The position numbers and the translations under genes are program-made. Source: Segatella copri DSM 18205 (GTDB taxonomy: Bacteria; Bacteroidota; Bacteroidia; Bacteroidales; Bacteroidaceae). From it: 64,000 bases of DNA. The notes under the pieces are model-generated. The model did not search any database. It was given only the letters and a program-made list of their open reading frames with translations, and was not told the DNA's origin. Shown one piece after another: positions 8,496 to 15,535 of this stretch (the first letter of the stretch is position 1; every line of letters starts with the position of its first letter). The stretch covers positions 563,501 through 627,500 of the forward strand of contig NZ_CP102288.1 of NCBI RefSeq assembly GCF_025151535.1. Direction: 5' to 3'.

Positions 8496-9122
8496 ATGCA
8501 TATAGCAATAGCAGGAAATATAGGTAGCGGCAAGACAACATTAACCAAGATGCTTGCCAAGAGATATGGCTGGAAAGCTAATTTCGAGCCAGTAGATAAT
8601 AATCCATATCTGGCTGATTATTACAAGGATATGGAACGTTGGTCGTTTAATCTTCAGATTTACTTCCTGAACAAGCGATTCCATGATGTTGTGGAGATTT
8701 CACGTTCAGAGCAGACCATCGTACAGGATAGAACCATCTTTGAGGATGCGCGTATCTTTGCGCCTAATCTTCATGATATCGGTATGATGAGCGACAGGGA
8801 TTTCAAGAACTATACCGATCTCTTCGATCTGATGATCAGTCTGGTGAAACTCCCTGACCTGATGATATATATCAAGAGCAGCATTCCTACGCTCGTGAAG
8901 CATATCGAGAAGCGTGGCCGCGATTTCGAGAAGAGCATCCGCATCGATTATCTCCAGGGCTTGAACAAGCGTTATGAGGATTGGATCAAGGATTATAAAG
9001 GTCGCCTCATCATCATCGATGGTGATAATCTGGAGTTTGGAGAGAATCCGGAAGATTTCCGAAAGGTTACTGACCTGATAGATGCCGAGCTCTTCGGCCT
9101 GTTTGCTGAAAAGGGAGTTTAA
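8496..9122 (+). CDS. Deoxynucleoside kinase, second paralogue
   Basis: The 208-residue protein is collinear with the upstream kinase. It has the P-loop IAGNIGSGKTTLTK (residues 4-17), EPVDNNPYLADYYKDMERW, QDRTIFEDARIFA and RGRDFEKSIR. The two differ mostly in the middle and C-terminal thirds, where substrate specificity resides. It should phosphorylate a deoxynucleoside in salvage and could form a heterodimer with its neighbour. The start at 8496 aligns exactly with the first paralogue's start. Retention of two intact, diverged copies points to different base specificities, which is inference. Confidence 0.9.
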   Translation: MHIAIAGNIGSGKTTLTKMLAKRYGWKANFEPVDNNPYLADYYKDMERWSFNLQIYFLNKRFHDVVEISRSEQTIVQDRTIFEDARIFAPNLHDIGMMSDRDFKNYTDLFDLMISLVKLPDLMIYIKSSIPTLVKHIEKRGRDFEKSIRIDYLQGLNKRYEDWIKDYKGRLIIIDGDNLEFGENPEDFRKVTDLIDAELFGLFAEKGV

Positions 9123-9354
9123 AAGTAAAAAAGTAAAAAAGTAAAAAAGTAAAAGGGTAAAAAGGTAAAAAAGTAAAAAGGTAAAAAAGTAAAAAGGTAA
9201 AAAGAACCTTAACCCCCTTTCGTTTAGTTAATAATTTATAGTTAATAGTTGATAGGGCAGCCTAGCTCGACGGCGTTAGCCCCCTATAAACTATAAACTA
9301 TCAACTATCAACTAAAAAAGCGCCCCCGTTCCTAGCGATTCCATCGCTAGTCCC
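9123..9354 (+). repeat. Purine, TTATAGTT and GC-rich hairpin repeats
   Basis: After the second kinase there is a longer GTAAAAAAGTAAAAAGG array (9123-9205). It is followed by an inverted pair of TTATAGTTAATAGTTGATAG-type sequence (about 9226-9256 against 9280-9312) and a second copy of the hairpin element GCGCCCCCGTTCCTAGCG (9321-9354). No coding potential is visible. Confidence 0.8.
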
Positions 9355-9389
9355 CCAAGTCCTTATTATAAGGTAAAAAAGTAAAAAGG

Positions 9390-9438
9390 GCAACCCCGCT
9401 AGGCGTCAAAGGAGGAACGCCTGGCGGGGTTGCGTTTT
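9390..9438 (+). terminator. Strong intrinsic terminator
   Basis: GCAACCCCGC (9390-9399) pairs with GCGGGGTTGC (9424-9433), with the inner stem AGGCGT/ACGCCT, followed by GTTTT. It probably ends the kinase transcript. Confidence 0.85.
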
Positions 9439-9619
9439 ATGGTTGTACAGCTAAAAGGTTTATGGTTGTACAGCTAAAAGGTTTATGGTTGTACAACTAA
9501 AGGGGTTATTGTTGTACAACTAAAAGGTTTATAGTTGTACGACTAAAAGGTGTATAGTTGTACGACTATAGGGTGTATAGTTGTACGACTATAAGGGTTA
9601 TAGTTGTACGATTAAAAGG
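9436..9619 (+). repeat. Eight-copy 23-bp tandem array
   Basis: Eight consecutive units are spaced exactly 23 bp apart (core positions 9441, 9464, 9487, 9510, 9533, 9556, 9579, 9602). Each has the core GTTGTACRRCTA, close to a palindrome, separated by AAAGGTTTAT-like spacers that drift from copy to copy. The period is not a multiple of three and the array is not coding. Confidence 0.92.
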
Positions 9620-9634
9620 TGTTGTCACTAGGCT

Positions 9635-9860
9635 CGGCAGACCTGCTGACTGCAGTCGGCAGAGCTGCTGACTAGGCTCAGCAGCTCTGCTGAGCCTAGT
9701 GGCAACCTTCGAGAAGCAGTCTCCTAAAACTCGAGAAGCAGTCTCCTAAAACTAAAAGAGACGTCTATTTGAACCCAAAGAAACGTCTCCTTTTGCTTAT
9801 TCAAACATCTGAATACGCTTATTCAATCATAATCTTCTGCTTATTCAAACATCTGAATAC
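9635..9860 (+). repeat. Mosaic of 22-bp tandem repeats
   Basis: The 23-bp array is followed by four families that all use a 22-bp period. CGGCAG/CAGCAG units start at 9635, 9657 and 9679. CGAGAAGCAGTCTC units start at 9710 and 9732. ACGTCT units start at 9761 and 9783. GCTTATTC units start at 9795, 9817 and 9839. Most units carry a short inverted repeat in their core, and the third CAGCAG unit completes a perfect 14-bp-arm palindrome (9671-9700). Confidence 0.88.
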
Positions 9861-9870
9861 GCCAGCAGAA

Positions 9871-10104
9871 CTATCTCCTTCCTCCGGAAGAACCGGATGC
9901 TTTGTAGAACTTACCTTTCTGGCGGGAGATGAAGATGCCGCCTTGGGCTGAAGTCTTATCTACTTGCTGGCCATTGAGATTATAGATAATCTCTTTCTCA
10001 TCCTTTTTATGAAGGGTAGGAGAGACGATGAAAGTTGTGCCGGAAACAATGTCGAAGCGGATGAATTTTTGGGTAAAAATTCCTACCGTTCTGTTTCTTT
10101 TTTG
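9871..10104 (-). pseudogene. C-terminal remnant of an exported protein
   Basis: An open minus-strand frame of 77 codons ends at 9871 and is closed upstream by an in-frame stop at 10105-10107, with no ATG. Its translation (KEIIYNLNGQQVDK, then GGIFISRQKGKFYKASG) is the same kind of C-terminal tail seen on the 1871-3160 protein. This looks like the surviving 3' end of a deleted secreted-protein gene. Confidence 0.65.
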
Positions 10105-10148
10105 CTACAAAATACGCTCGTTTTCTCTGTTTCCGAACCTTCGTTAAT

Positions 10149-10183
10149 ACTGTCTGTTAACTGATGAAATCAGGCAGTTTTTT
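10149..10183 (+). terminator. Intrinsic terminator ahead of nuo
   Basis: ACTGTCTG (10149-10156) pairs with CAGGCAGT (10171-10178), followed by TTTTTT. It insulates the nuo promoter from upstream transcription. Confidence 0.6.
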
Positions 10184-10246
10184 GTATTTTTTTACTTTGG
10201 ATGCAAATTAAACCAGAAAAAAATGTGCTCTTTCAGAAAAAAGTGT

Positions 10247-10254
10247 TACCTTTG
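10247..10254 (+). promoter_or_regulatory. -7 box TACCTTTG of the nuo operon
   Basis: A perfect TAnnTTTG match 46 bp before the nuoA ATG. The predicted transcription start is near 10261. Confidence 0.75.
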
Positions 10255-10299
10255 CAACCGCTTAGAAGCATTTATATAAAATAACGTTATAACAAATTT

Positions 10300-10650
10300 A
10301 TGAACTTTACACTATTTATCACCGTTTTGCTGACGGCTGTAACCTTGGTGGTGGCTGCTTATGTCATCGCGAAGTTAATCGGTCCTCGTTCATACAATCC
10401 GGTAAAGGGTGAACCTTTTGAGTGCGGTATTCCGACACGTGGCAGCTCATGGTTGCCATCACACATCGGCTACTATCTCTTCGCCATCCTTTTCCTGATG
10501 TTTGATATCGAGACAGTATTGCTTTACCCATGGGCAGTCGTAGTTAAGCAGTTTGGACCTATGGCTCTCGTGAGCATCGGGTTCTTCCTGTTGGTATTGG
10601 TATTTGGCCTTGCATACGCTTGGCGGAAAGGAGCATTGGAATGGAAGTAA
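10300..10650 (+). CDS. nuoA: Complex I subunit A
   Basis: The 116-residue membrane subunit has three hydrophobic helices and the conserved loop YNPVKGEPFECGIPTRGSS (about residues 31-49), which carries the switch-loop cysteine of NuoA/ND3. FDIETVLLYPWAV marks the second helix. It forms part of the quinone-site junction of NADH-quinone-oxidoreductase-type Complex I in the inner membrane. It is the first gene of a ten-gene operon, behind its own promoter, and nuoB begins inside its last codons. Confidence 0.97.
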   Translation: MNFTLFITVLLTAVTLVVAAYVIAKLIGPRSYNPVKGEPFECGIPTRGSSWLPSHIGYYLFAILFLMFDIETVLLYPWAVVVKQFGPMALVSIGFFLLVLVFGLAYAWRKGALEWK

Positions 10651-11366
10651 ACAAAAGAGCCTCTATCAAGAGTATTCCTTACGACGAGTTTAAGGACAAT
10701 GATACCCTCGAAAAGATTGCGCAGGAGCTCAATGAGGGTGGTGCTAACGTGGTAGTCGGTTCGCTCGATGCTGCCATTAACTGGGGACGCAGTAACTCAC
10801 TCTGGTCTTTGACCTTCGGTACTTCTTGCTGTGGTATCGAGTTCATGGCTGTAGGTTGTGCACGTTACGACTTCTCCCGTTTTGGTTTCGAGGTAACCCG
10901 TAACTCTCCACGTCAGGCTGACTTGATCATGTGTGCCGGTACTATTACCAATAAGATGGCACCAGTGTTCAAGCGTTTGTATGATGAAATGGCTGAGCCT
11001 AAGTATGTGGTAGCTGTGGGTGGATGTACCATCTCTGGTGGTCCGTTCAAGAAGAGCTACAATGTGGTTCGTGGTATCAGCGAGTTGGTTCCTGTGGATG
11101 TTTACATCCCTGGCTGTCCTCCACGCCCTGAGGCTATCCTTTATGGTATGATGCAGTTGCAGCGTAAGGTAAAGGTTGAGAAATTCTTCGGTGGTGCCAA
11201 CCACAAGATGACTCAGGATGAGAAGGAGCTTTCTATGAGTAAGGGTGGTCTTCGCGGCTTGAGCAACGAGAACCTCTCTGACAGCGAGAAGCTCGGACAC
11301 AAGGAGCCTATCATCGTGACTGAAGTACCTGAGGATTTCGACCCTCAGAAAGGTCTAACTGATTAA
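10641..11366 (+). CDS. nuoB: Complex I subunit B (N2 cluster)
   Basis: This 241-residue subunit holds the terminal iron-sulphur cluster N2 that reduces quinone. The ligands are visible: tandem C63-C64 in TSCCGIEFMA, C129 in VGGCTISGG and C159 in YIPGCPPRPEA. I chose the ATG at 10641, which follows AAAGGAG at a 7-nt spacing and overlaps the end of nuoA by 10 bp; an in-frame start 21 bp further upstream is less well placed. The protein is longer than E. coli NuoB at its acidic C-terminal tail (about residues 190-241). Confidence 0.96.
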   Translation: MEVNKRASIKSIPYDEFKDNDTLEKIAQELNEGGANVVVGSLDAAINWGRSNSLWSLTFGTSCCGIEFMAVGCARYDFSRFGFEVTRNSPRQADLIMCAGTITNKMAPVFKRLYDEMAEPKYVVAVGGCTISGGPFKKSYNVVRGISELVPVDVYIPGCPPRPEAILYGMMQLQRKVKVEKFFGGANHKMTQDEKELSMSKGGLRGLSNENLSDSEKLGHKEPIIVTEVPEDFDPQKGLTD

Positions 11367-11385
11367 TATAATAAGGTATAAGAAC

Positions 11386-12957
11386 ATGAAACTGAATAAT
11401 ATTGAATTGAGTTTTGATAATTTCGCCTCTGAAATGGCGAAGTTGAAGAACGAGAAGCATTTCGACTACCTTGTTACCATCATCGGTGAAGACTTCGGTG
11501 AGGAAGGTCTCGGATGTATCTATATTCTCGAGAATACTCAGACCAACGAGCGCTGCTCGGTAAAGACCATCGCCAAGAAGGTGGATGGCAGTGATGTGAT
11601 TCCTACAGTTATTAACCTTTGGAAGGTAGCTGACCTCCTGGAGCGTGAGGTATTTGATTTCGTCGGCATCAAGTTCCTGGGGCACCCAGACATGCGTCGT
11701 CTCTTCCTCCGTACCGATTTCCAGGGCTATCCATTGCGCAAGGACTTCGATATGAGTCCTGAGGCAAACAAGTTCCCTTGCACCGATGAGCCAGAGGATG
11801 ACTTCACCGTGGAGTATTCCTTGAGCGAGGATGGACATCTCGTTGCTACAGAGAAGCGTCGCTTTGATGAGAACGACTATGTTGTCAACATCGGTCCTAA
11901 CCACCCATCTACCCACGGTGTGCTCCGATTGCAGACTGTTATTGATGGTGAGACCGTGAAGCGCATCTATCCACACCTCGGTTATATTCACCGTGGTATC
12001 GAGAAGATGTGGGAGAACATGACCTATCCACAGACCTTGGCATTGACCGACCGTCTGAACTATCTTTCTGCGATGATGCACCGCCACGCTTTGGTAGGCG
12101 TTATCGAAGAGGCTATGGGTATCGAACTCTCAGACCGCATCCGCTACATCCGTACCATCATGGATGAGTTGCAGCGTATCGACTCACACTTGTTGTACCT
12201 CGGCTGTACCGCACAGGACTTGGGTGCCTTGACCGCATTCCTTTACTGTATGCGCGACCGTGAGCACGTATTGAACGTGATGGAGGAGACAACCGGTGGC
12301 CGTCTGATTCAGAACTACTACCGTATCGGTGGTCTGCAGGCAGATATCGACCCTAACTTCGTTCAGAACGTGAAGACCCTCTGCAAGTATCTCCGTCCGA
12401 TGATTCAGGAATACCTCGACGTATTCGGTGACAACGTGATTACTCACAACCGTCTCGAAGGTGTAGGTCCAATGAACCTTGAGGATTGTATCAACTATGC
12501 CGTAACCGGTCCTGCCGGTAGAGCATCAGGTTGGAAGAACGATACCCGCAAGCGTCATCCATACGATATGTACGACAAGGTAGAGTGGAAGGAAATCACC
12601 CTTACCGGTTGCGATTCAATGGATCGTTACTATGTACACATCCAGGAGTTGTATCAGAGCTTGGACATCATCGAGCAGCTGATCGACAACATTCCAGAGG
12701 GTGAGTACTACATCAAGCAGAAGCCAATCATCAAGGTTCCAGAGGGACAGTGGTACTTCTCTGTAGAGGGTGCCAGCGGCGAGTTTGGTGTATATCTCGA
12801 CTCAAAGGGTGACAAGAGTCCATACCGTATGAAGATGCGTCCGATGGGTCTCTCACTCACAGGAGCCTTGGATCCAATGCTCCGTGGTCAGAAGATCGCC
12901 GACCTCATCACTACAGGTGCAGCAATCGATTTCGTAATCCCTGATATTGATAGATAA
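11386..12957 (+). CDS. nuoCD: Fused Complex I subunits C and D
   Basis: The 523-residue protein joins NuoC (about residues 1-140, with DFVGIKFLGHPDMRRLFL and GYPLRKDF) to NuoD (about 165-523, starting DYVVNIGPNHPSTHG). NuoD motifs include GYIHRGIEKM, TDRLNYLSAM, EGVGPMNLE and the C-terminal PMLRGQKIADL, followed by the usual IDR end. The two domains form the quinone-reducing connecting arm; the HPSTHG loop binds the quinone headgroup. The linker between them (about 140-165) is short and acidic. The same fusion occurs in enterobacteria and many Bacteroidota. It sits between nuoB and nuoH, with only 2 bp before nuoH. Confidence 0.96.
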   Translation: MKLNNIELSFDNFASEMAKLKNEKHFDYLVTIIGEDFGEEGLGCIYILENTQTNERCSVKTIAKKVDGSDVIPTVINLWKVADLLEREVFDFVGIKFLGHPDMRRLFLRTDFQGYPLRKDFDMSPEANKFPCTDEPEDDFTVEYSLSEDGHLVATEKRRFDENDYVVNIGPNHPSTHGVLRLQTVIDGETVKRIYPHLGYIHRGIEKMWENMTYPQTLALTDRLNYLSAMMHRHALVGVIEEAMGIELSDRIRYIRTIMDELQRIDSHLLYLGCTAQDLGALTAFLYCMRDREHVLNVMEETTGGRLIQNYYRIGGLQADIDPNFVQNVKTLCKYLRPMIQEYLDVFGDNVITHNRLEGVGPMNLEDCINYAVTGPAGRASGWKNDTRKRHPYDMYDKVEWKEITLTGCDSMDRYYVHIQELYQSLDIIEQLIDNIPEGEYYIKQKPIIKVPEGQWYFSVEGASGEFGVYLDSKGDKSPYRMKMRPMGLSLTGALDPMLRGQKIADLITTGAAIDFVIPDIDR

Positions 12958-12959
12958 TT

Positions 12960-14045
12960 ATGTTTGATTTTAGTATAGTAACAACATTCATCGACAATCT
13001 GCTTCGCCAGACCTTGGGTTTGGGCGACTTCCTGTCGATTCTGATAGAGTGCGTGCTCGTGGGTATCTGCATTTTGACAGCATACGCCCTCATTGCTATC
13101 GTACTTATCTTCATGGAGCGTAAGGTGTGTGCCTACTTCCAGTGCCGTCTCGGCCCTATGCGTGTAGGTCCTTGGGGTATCTTCCAGGTATTCGCCGACG
13201 TGCTCAAGATGTTGATCAAGGAGATCTTCGCTGTAGATAGAGCCGACAAGCTGCTCTACTACATGGCACCATTCCTCGTGATCATTGCCTCTGTAGGTAC
13301 TTTCTCATTCCTTCCATGGAACAAGGGAGCACATATTCTTGACTTCAACGTAGGTGTATTCCTCATCACAGCCGTAAGTTCTATCGGCGTGCTGGGTGTG
13401 TTCCTCGCAGGTTGGGCATCTAACAACAAGTACTCTGTGGTATCTGCCATGCGTGGTGCCGTACAGATGATTTCTTACGAGATGTCTCTCGGTCTCTGTC
13501 TGATTTCTGCAGTAGTTCTTACCGGAACCATGCAGGTAAGCGGTATCGTAGAGGCACAGACTGGTGCTTGGAACTGGTTGATTATCAAGGGTCATGTGCC
13601 AGCTATCCTGGCTTTCCTCGTATTCCTCGTAGCAGGTAATGCTGAGGCTAACCGTGGTCCTTTCGACTTGGCTGAGGCTGAGAGTGAGTTGACCGCTGGT
13701 TACCACACTGAGTATTCAGGTATGGGCTTCGGTTTCTACTACCTGGCAGAGTACCTCAACCTCTTCGTGATTTCTGGTATCGCTTCTACCGTATTCCTCG
13801 GTGGTTGGGCGCCATTGAACATCGGTATCGAGGGCTTCGACAATCTGATGAACCTTATTCCAGGTTTCATCTGGTTCTTCGGTAAGACCTTCGCCGTTGT
13901 ATGGCTCCTGATGTGGGTACGTTGGACATTCCCACGTCTGCGTATCGACCAGATTCTGAAGTTGGAGTGGAAGTATCTGATGCCATTGTCACTGGTCATC
14001 CTGATCTTGATGACAGTATGCGTAGCATTCGGATTCCACGGATAA
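12960..14045 (+). CDS. nuoH: Complex I subunit H
   Basis: The 361-residue membrane subunit has about eight helices. Family motifs are ERKVCAYFQCRLGPMRVGPWG (read here in two parts, ERKVCAYFQ and RLGPMRVGPWG), the acidic quinone-channel loop RGPFDLAEAESELTAGYH, and the C-terminal WVRWTFPRLRIDQ. It forms the entry of the quinone chamber and couples the hydrophilic arm to proton pumping. The start follows the nuoCD stop by 2 bp, so translation is probably coupled. Confidence 0.97.
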   Translation: MFDFSIVTTFIDNLLRQTLGLGDFLSILIECVLVGICILTAYALIAIVLIFMERKVCAYFQCRLGPMRVGPWGIFQVFADVLKMLIKEIFAVDRADKLLYYMAPFLVIIASVGTFSFLPWNKGAHILDFNVGVFLITAVSSIGVLGVFLAGWASNNKYSVVSAMRGAVQMISYEMSLGLCLISAVVLTGTMQVSGIVEAQTGAWNWLIIKGHVPAILAFLVFLVAGNAEANRGPFDLAEAESELTAGYHTEYSGMGFGFYYLAEYLNLFVISGIASTVFLGGWAPLNIGIEGFDNLMNLIPGFIWFFGKTFAVVWLLMWVRWTFPRLRIDQILKLEWKYLMPLSLVILILMTVCVAFGFHG

Positions 14046-14051
14046 TATTAT

Positions 14052-14090
14052 TAAGGAGTTAAAGGAGTTAAAGAAGTTAAGGAGTTAAGA
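14052..14090 (+). repeat. AAGGAGTTA direct repeats inside the nuo operon
   Basis: Four units of AAGGAGTTA or close variants fill part of the 105-bp nuoH-nuoI gap, the largest gap in the operon. No promoter box or terminator is apparent. Confidence 0.6.
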
Positions 14091-14150
14091 CAATAGTTCT
14101 ACAACTTGAAACTTCTGTTATTTCTTAACAAATAAACAAAAAATAAAAGT

Positions 14151-14681
14151 ATGTCTAACAATTCATATTTCGGCGGTATTGCAGCGGGTTTGAAGACCCT
14201 CGCTATCGGTATGAAGACTACCATGAAGGAGTACTTCACACCAAAGAGCACAGAGCAGTATCCTGAGAACCGCAAGACTACACTCCACGTATCTCCACGT
14301 TTCCGTGGTCGTCTGGTCTTCGTTCGTGATGAGAACGAGGCTTACAAGTGTGTGGGTTGTACATTGTGTGAGAAGTCATGCCCTAACGATACCATCAAGA
14401 TCGTAACCGAGATGGTGGAGGATCCAGAGACAGGCAAGAAGAAGCGCAAGCTGGTAGATTACCAGTACGACTTGGGCGACTGCATGTTCTGCGAACTCTG
14501 TGTGAACGCATGTAACTTCGGTGCAATCAAGTTTGTCAACGATTTCGAGAATGCAGTCTTCGACCGCAATAAGTTGGTGATGCACCTTGACAAGGAGGTT
14601 TATAAGGGCGGAAGCCTTCCTAACCTCATCGATGGTGGTGCCCCATTGGAAATCGGTAAGTTTAACACCAAGACTAAGTAA
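14151..14681 (+). CDS. nuoI: Complex I subunit I (two 4Fe-4S clusters)
   Basis: The 176-residue ferredoxin-like subunit carries clusters N6a and N6b. Ligands are C67, C70, C73 and C77 in CVGCTLCEKSCP, and C111, C114, C117 and C121 in CMFCELCVNACN. An amphipathic N-terminus (about residues 8-30) would lie on the membrane. Because NuoE, F and G are absent here, NuoI is the most peripheral iron-sulphur protein of this complex and hence the likely docking site for the unknown electron donor. The docking role is inference. Confidence 0.96.
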   Translation: MSNNSYFGGIAAGLKTLAIGMKTTMKEYFTPKSTEQYPENRKTTLHVSPRFRGRLVFVRDENEAYKCVGCTLCEKSCPNDTIKIVTEMVEDPETGKKKRKLVDYQYDLGDCMFCELCVNACNFGAIKFVNDFENAVFDRNKLVMHLDKEVYKGGSLPNLIDGGAPLEIGKFNTKTK

Positions 14682-14696
14682 GGAGGACTTTAGACA

Positions 14697-15224
14697 ATGA
14701 TAACAGCAAATTTGTTTATGTTCGTCATCTTGGCAGTAGTCATTCTTGGCTCAGCCATCATGTGCGTGTTCACCAAGCGCATCATGCGTGCGGCAACCTT
14801 CCTGTTGTTCGTACTCTTCGGTGTAGCAGGCATGTTCTTCCTGCTCGACTATACTTATCTGGGTGCAGCTCAGATTTCTGTATATGCCGGTGGTATCACC
14901 ATGCTTTATGTCTTCGCTATCCAGTTGGTATCAAAGCGTACTCTCCAGGGTCTTGTGGAGCATGTCAAGGGTAGCAGGATTGTAGGTCGCGCACTCGTCT
15001 GCCTCGTTGGTTTCGTAACCTTGGCAGTCATCGTGTTGAAGAATCACTTTATTGATATGGCTGCAACCGTAGCCGACACCGAGGTGCCAATGGACCAGGT
15101 AGGTTCTGCACTGGTAGGTGCTGACAAGTATGGCTATGTATTGCCATTCGAGTTTATCTCTGTATTCCTGTTGGCATGTATCATCGGTGGTATCTTAATC
15201 GCAAGAAAGGAGGATAAGAAATGA
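14697..15224 (+). CDS. nuoJ: Complex I subunit J
   Basis: The 175-residue membrane protein has five hydrophobic segments and the conserved TYLGAAQISVYAGGITMLYVF helix, whose pi-bulge region takes part in conformational coupling (equivalent to ND6). Its stop overlaps the nuoK start by four bases (ATGA at 15221), a sign of coupled translation. Confidence 0.95.
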   Translation: MITANLFMFVILAVVILGSAIMCVFTKRIMRAATFLLFVLFGVAGMFFLLDYTYLGAAQISVYAGGITMLYVFAIQLVSKRTLQGLVEHVKGSRIVGRALVCLVGFVTLAVIVLKNHFIDMAATVADTEVPMDQVGSALVGADKYGYVLPFEFISVFLLACIIGGILIARKEDKK

Positions 15225-15529
15225 TTCCAGTACAATATTTCTTCGTGCTCTCAGCACTCTTGTTCTTCATCGGAGTCTATGGCTTCTGTACACGCCGTAA
15301 CCTCGTTGCCATGCTCATCTCCATCGAACTTGTATTGAATGCAGCCGACCTGAACTTCGCTGTGTTCAACCGCATCCTCTTCCCAGGACAGTTGGAAGGT
15401 TTCTTCTTCACATTGTTCTCTATCGGAGTAGCAGCAGCCGAGACAGCCGTAGCGCTCGCTATTATTATCAACGTTTACCGCAACTATCACAGTGACCAGG
15501 TGAACAGTATTGAAAACATGAAATTCTAA
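15221..15529 (+). CDS. nuoK: Complex I subunit K
   Basis: The 102-residue subunit has three transmembrane helices and the two buried glutamates of the NuoK/ND4L family, in LISIELVLNAADLNF and VAAAETAVALAIIINVYR. It belongs to the proton-conducting membrane arm. The start overlaps nuoJ by 4 bp and nuoL follows after 6 bp. Confidence 0.96.
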   Translation: MIPVQYFFVLSALLFFIGVYGFCTRRNLVAMLISIELVLNAADLNFAVFNRILFPGQLEGFFFTLFSIGVAAAETAVALAIIINVYRNYHSDQVNSIENMKF

Positions 15530-15535
15530 AAGACA

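Noticed and set aside
9436..9860. Possible CRISPR array
   Set aside because: The repeats are contiguous, with no unique spacers of constant length, the units drift, and no cas genes are present. The same applies to 24031-24365.
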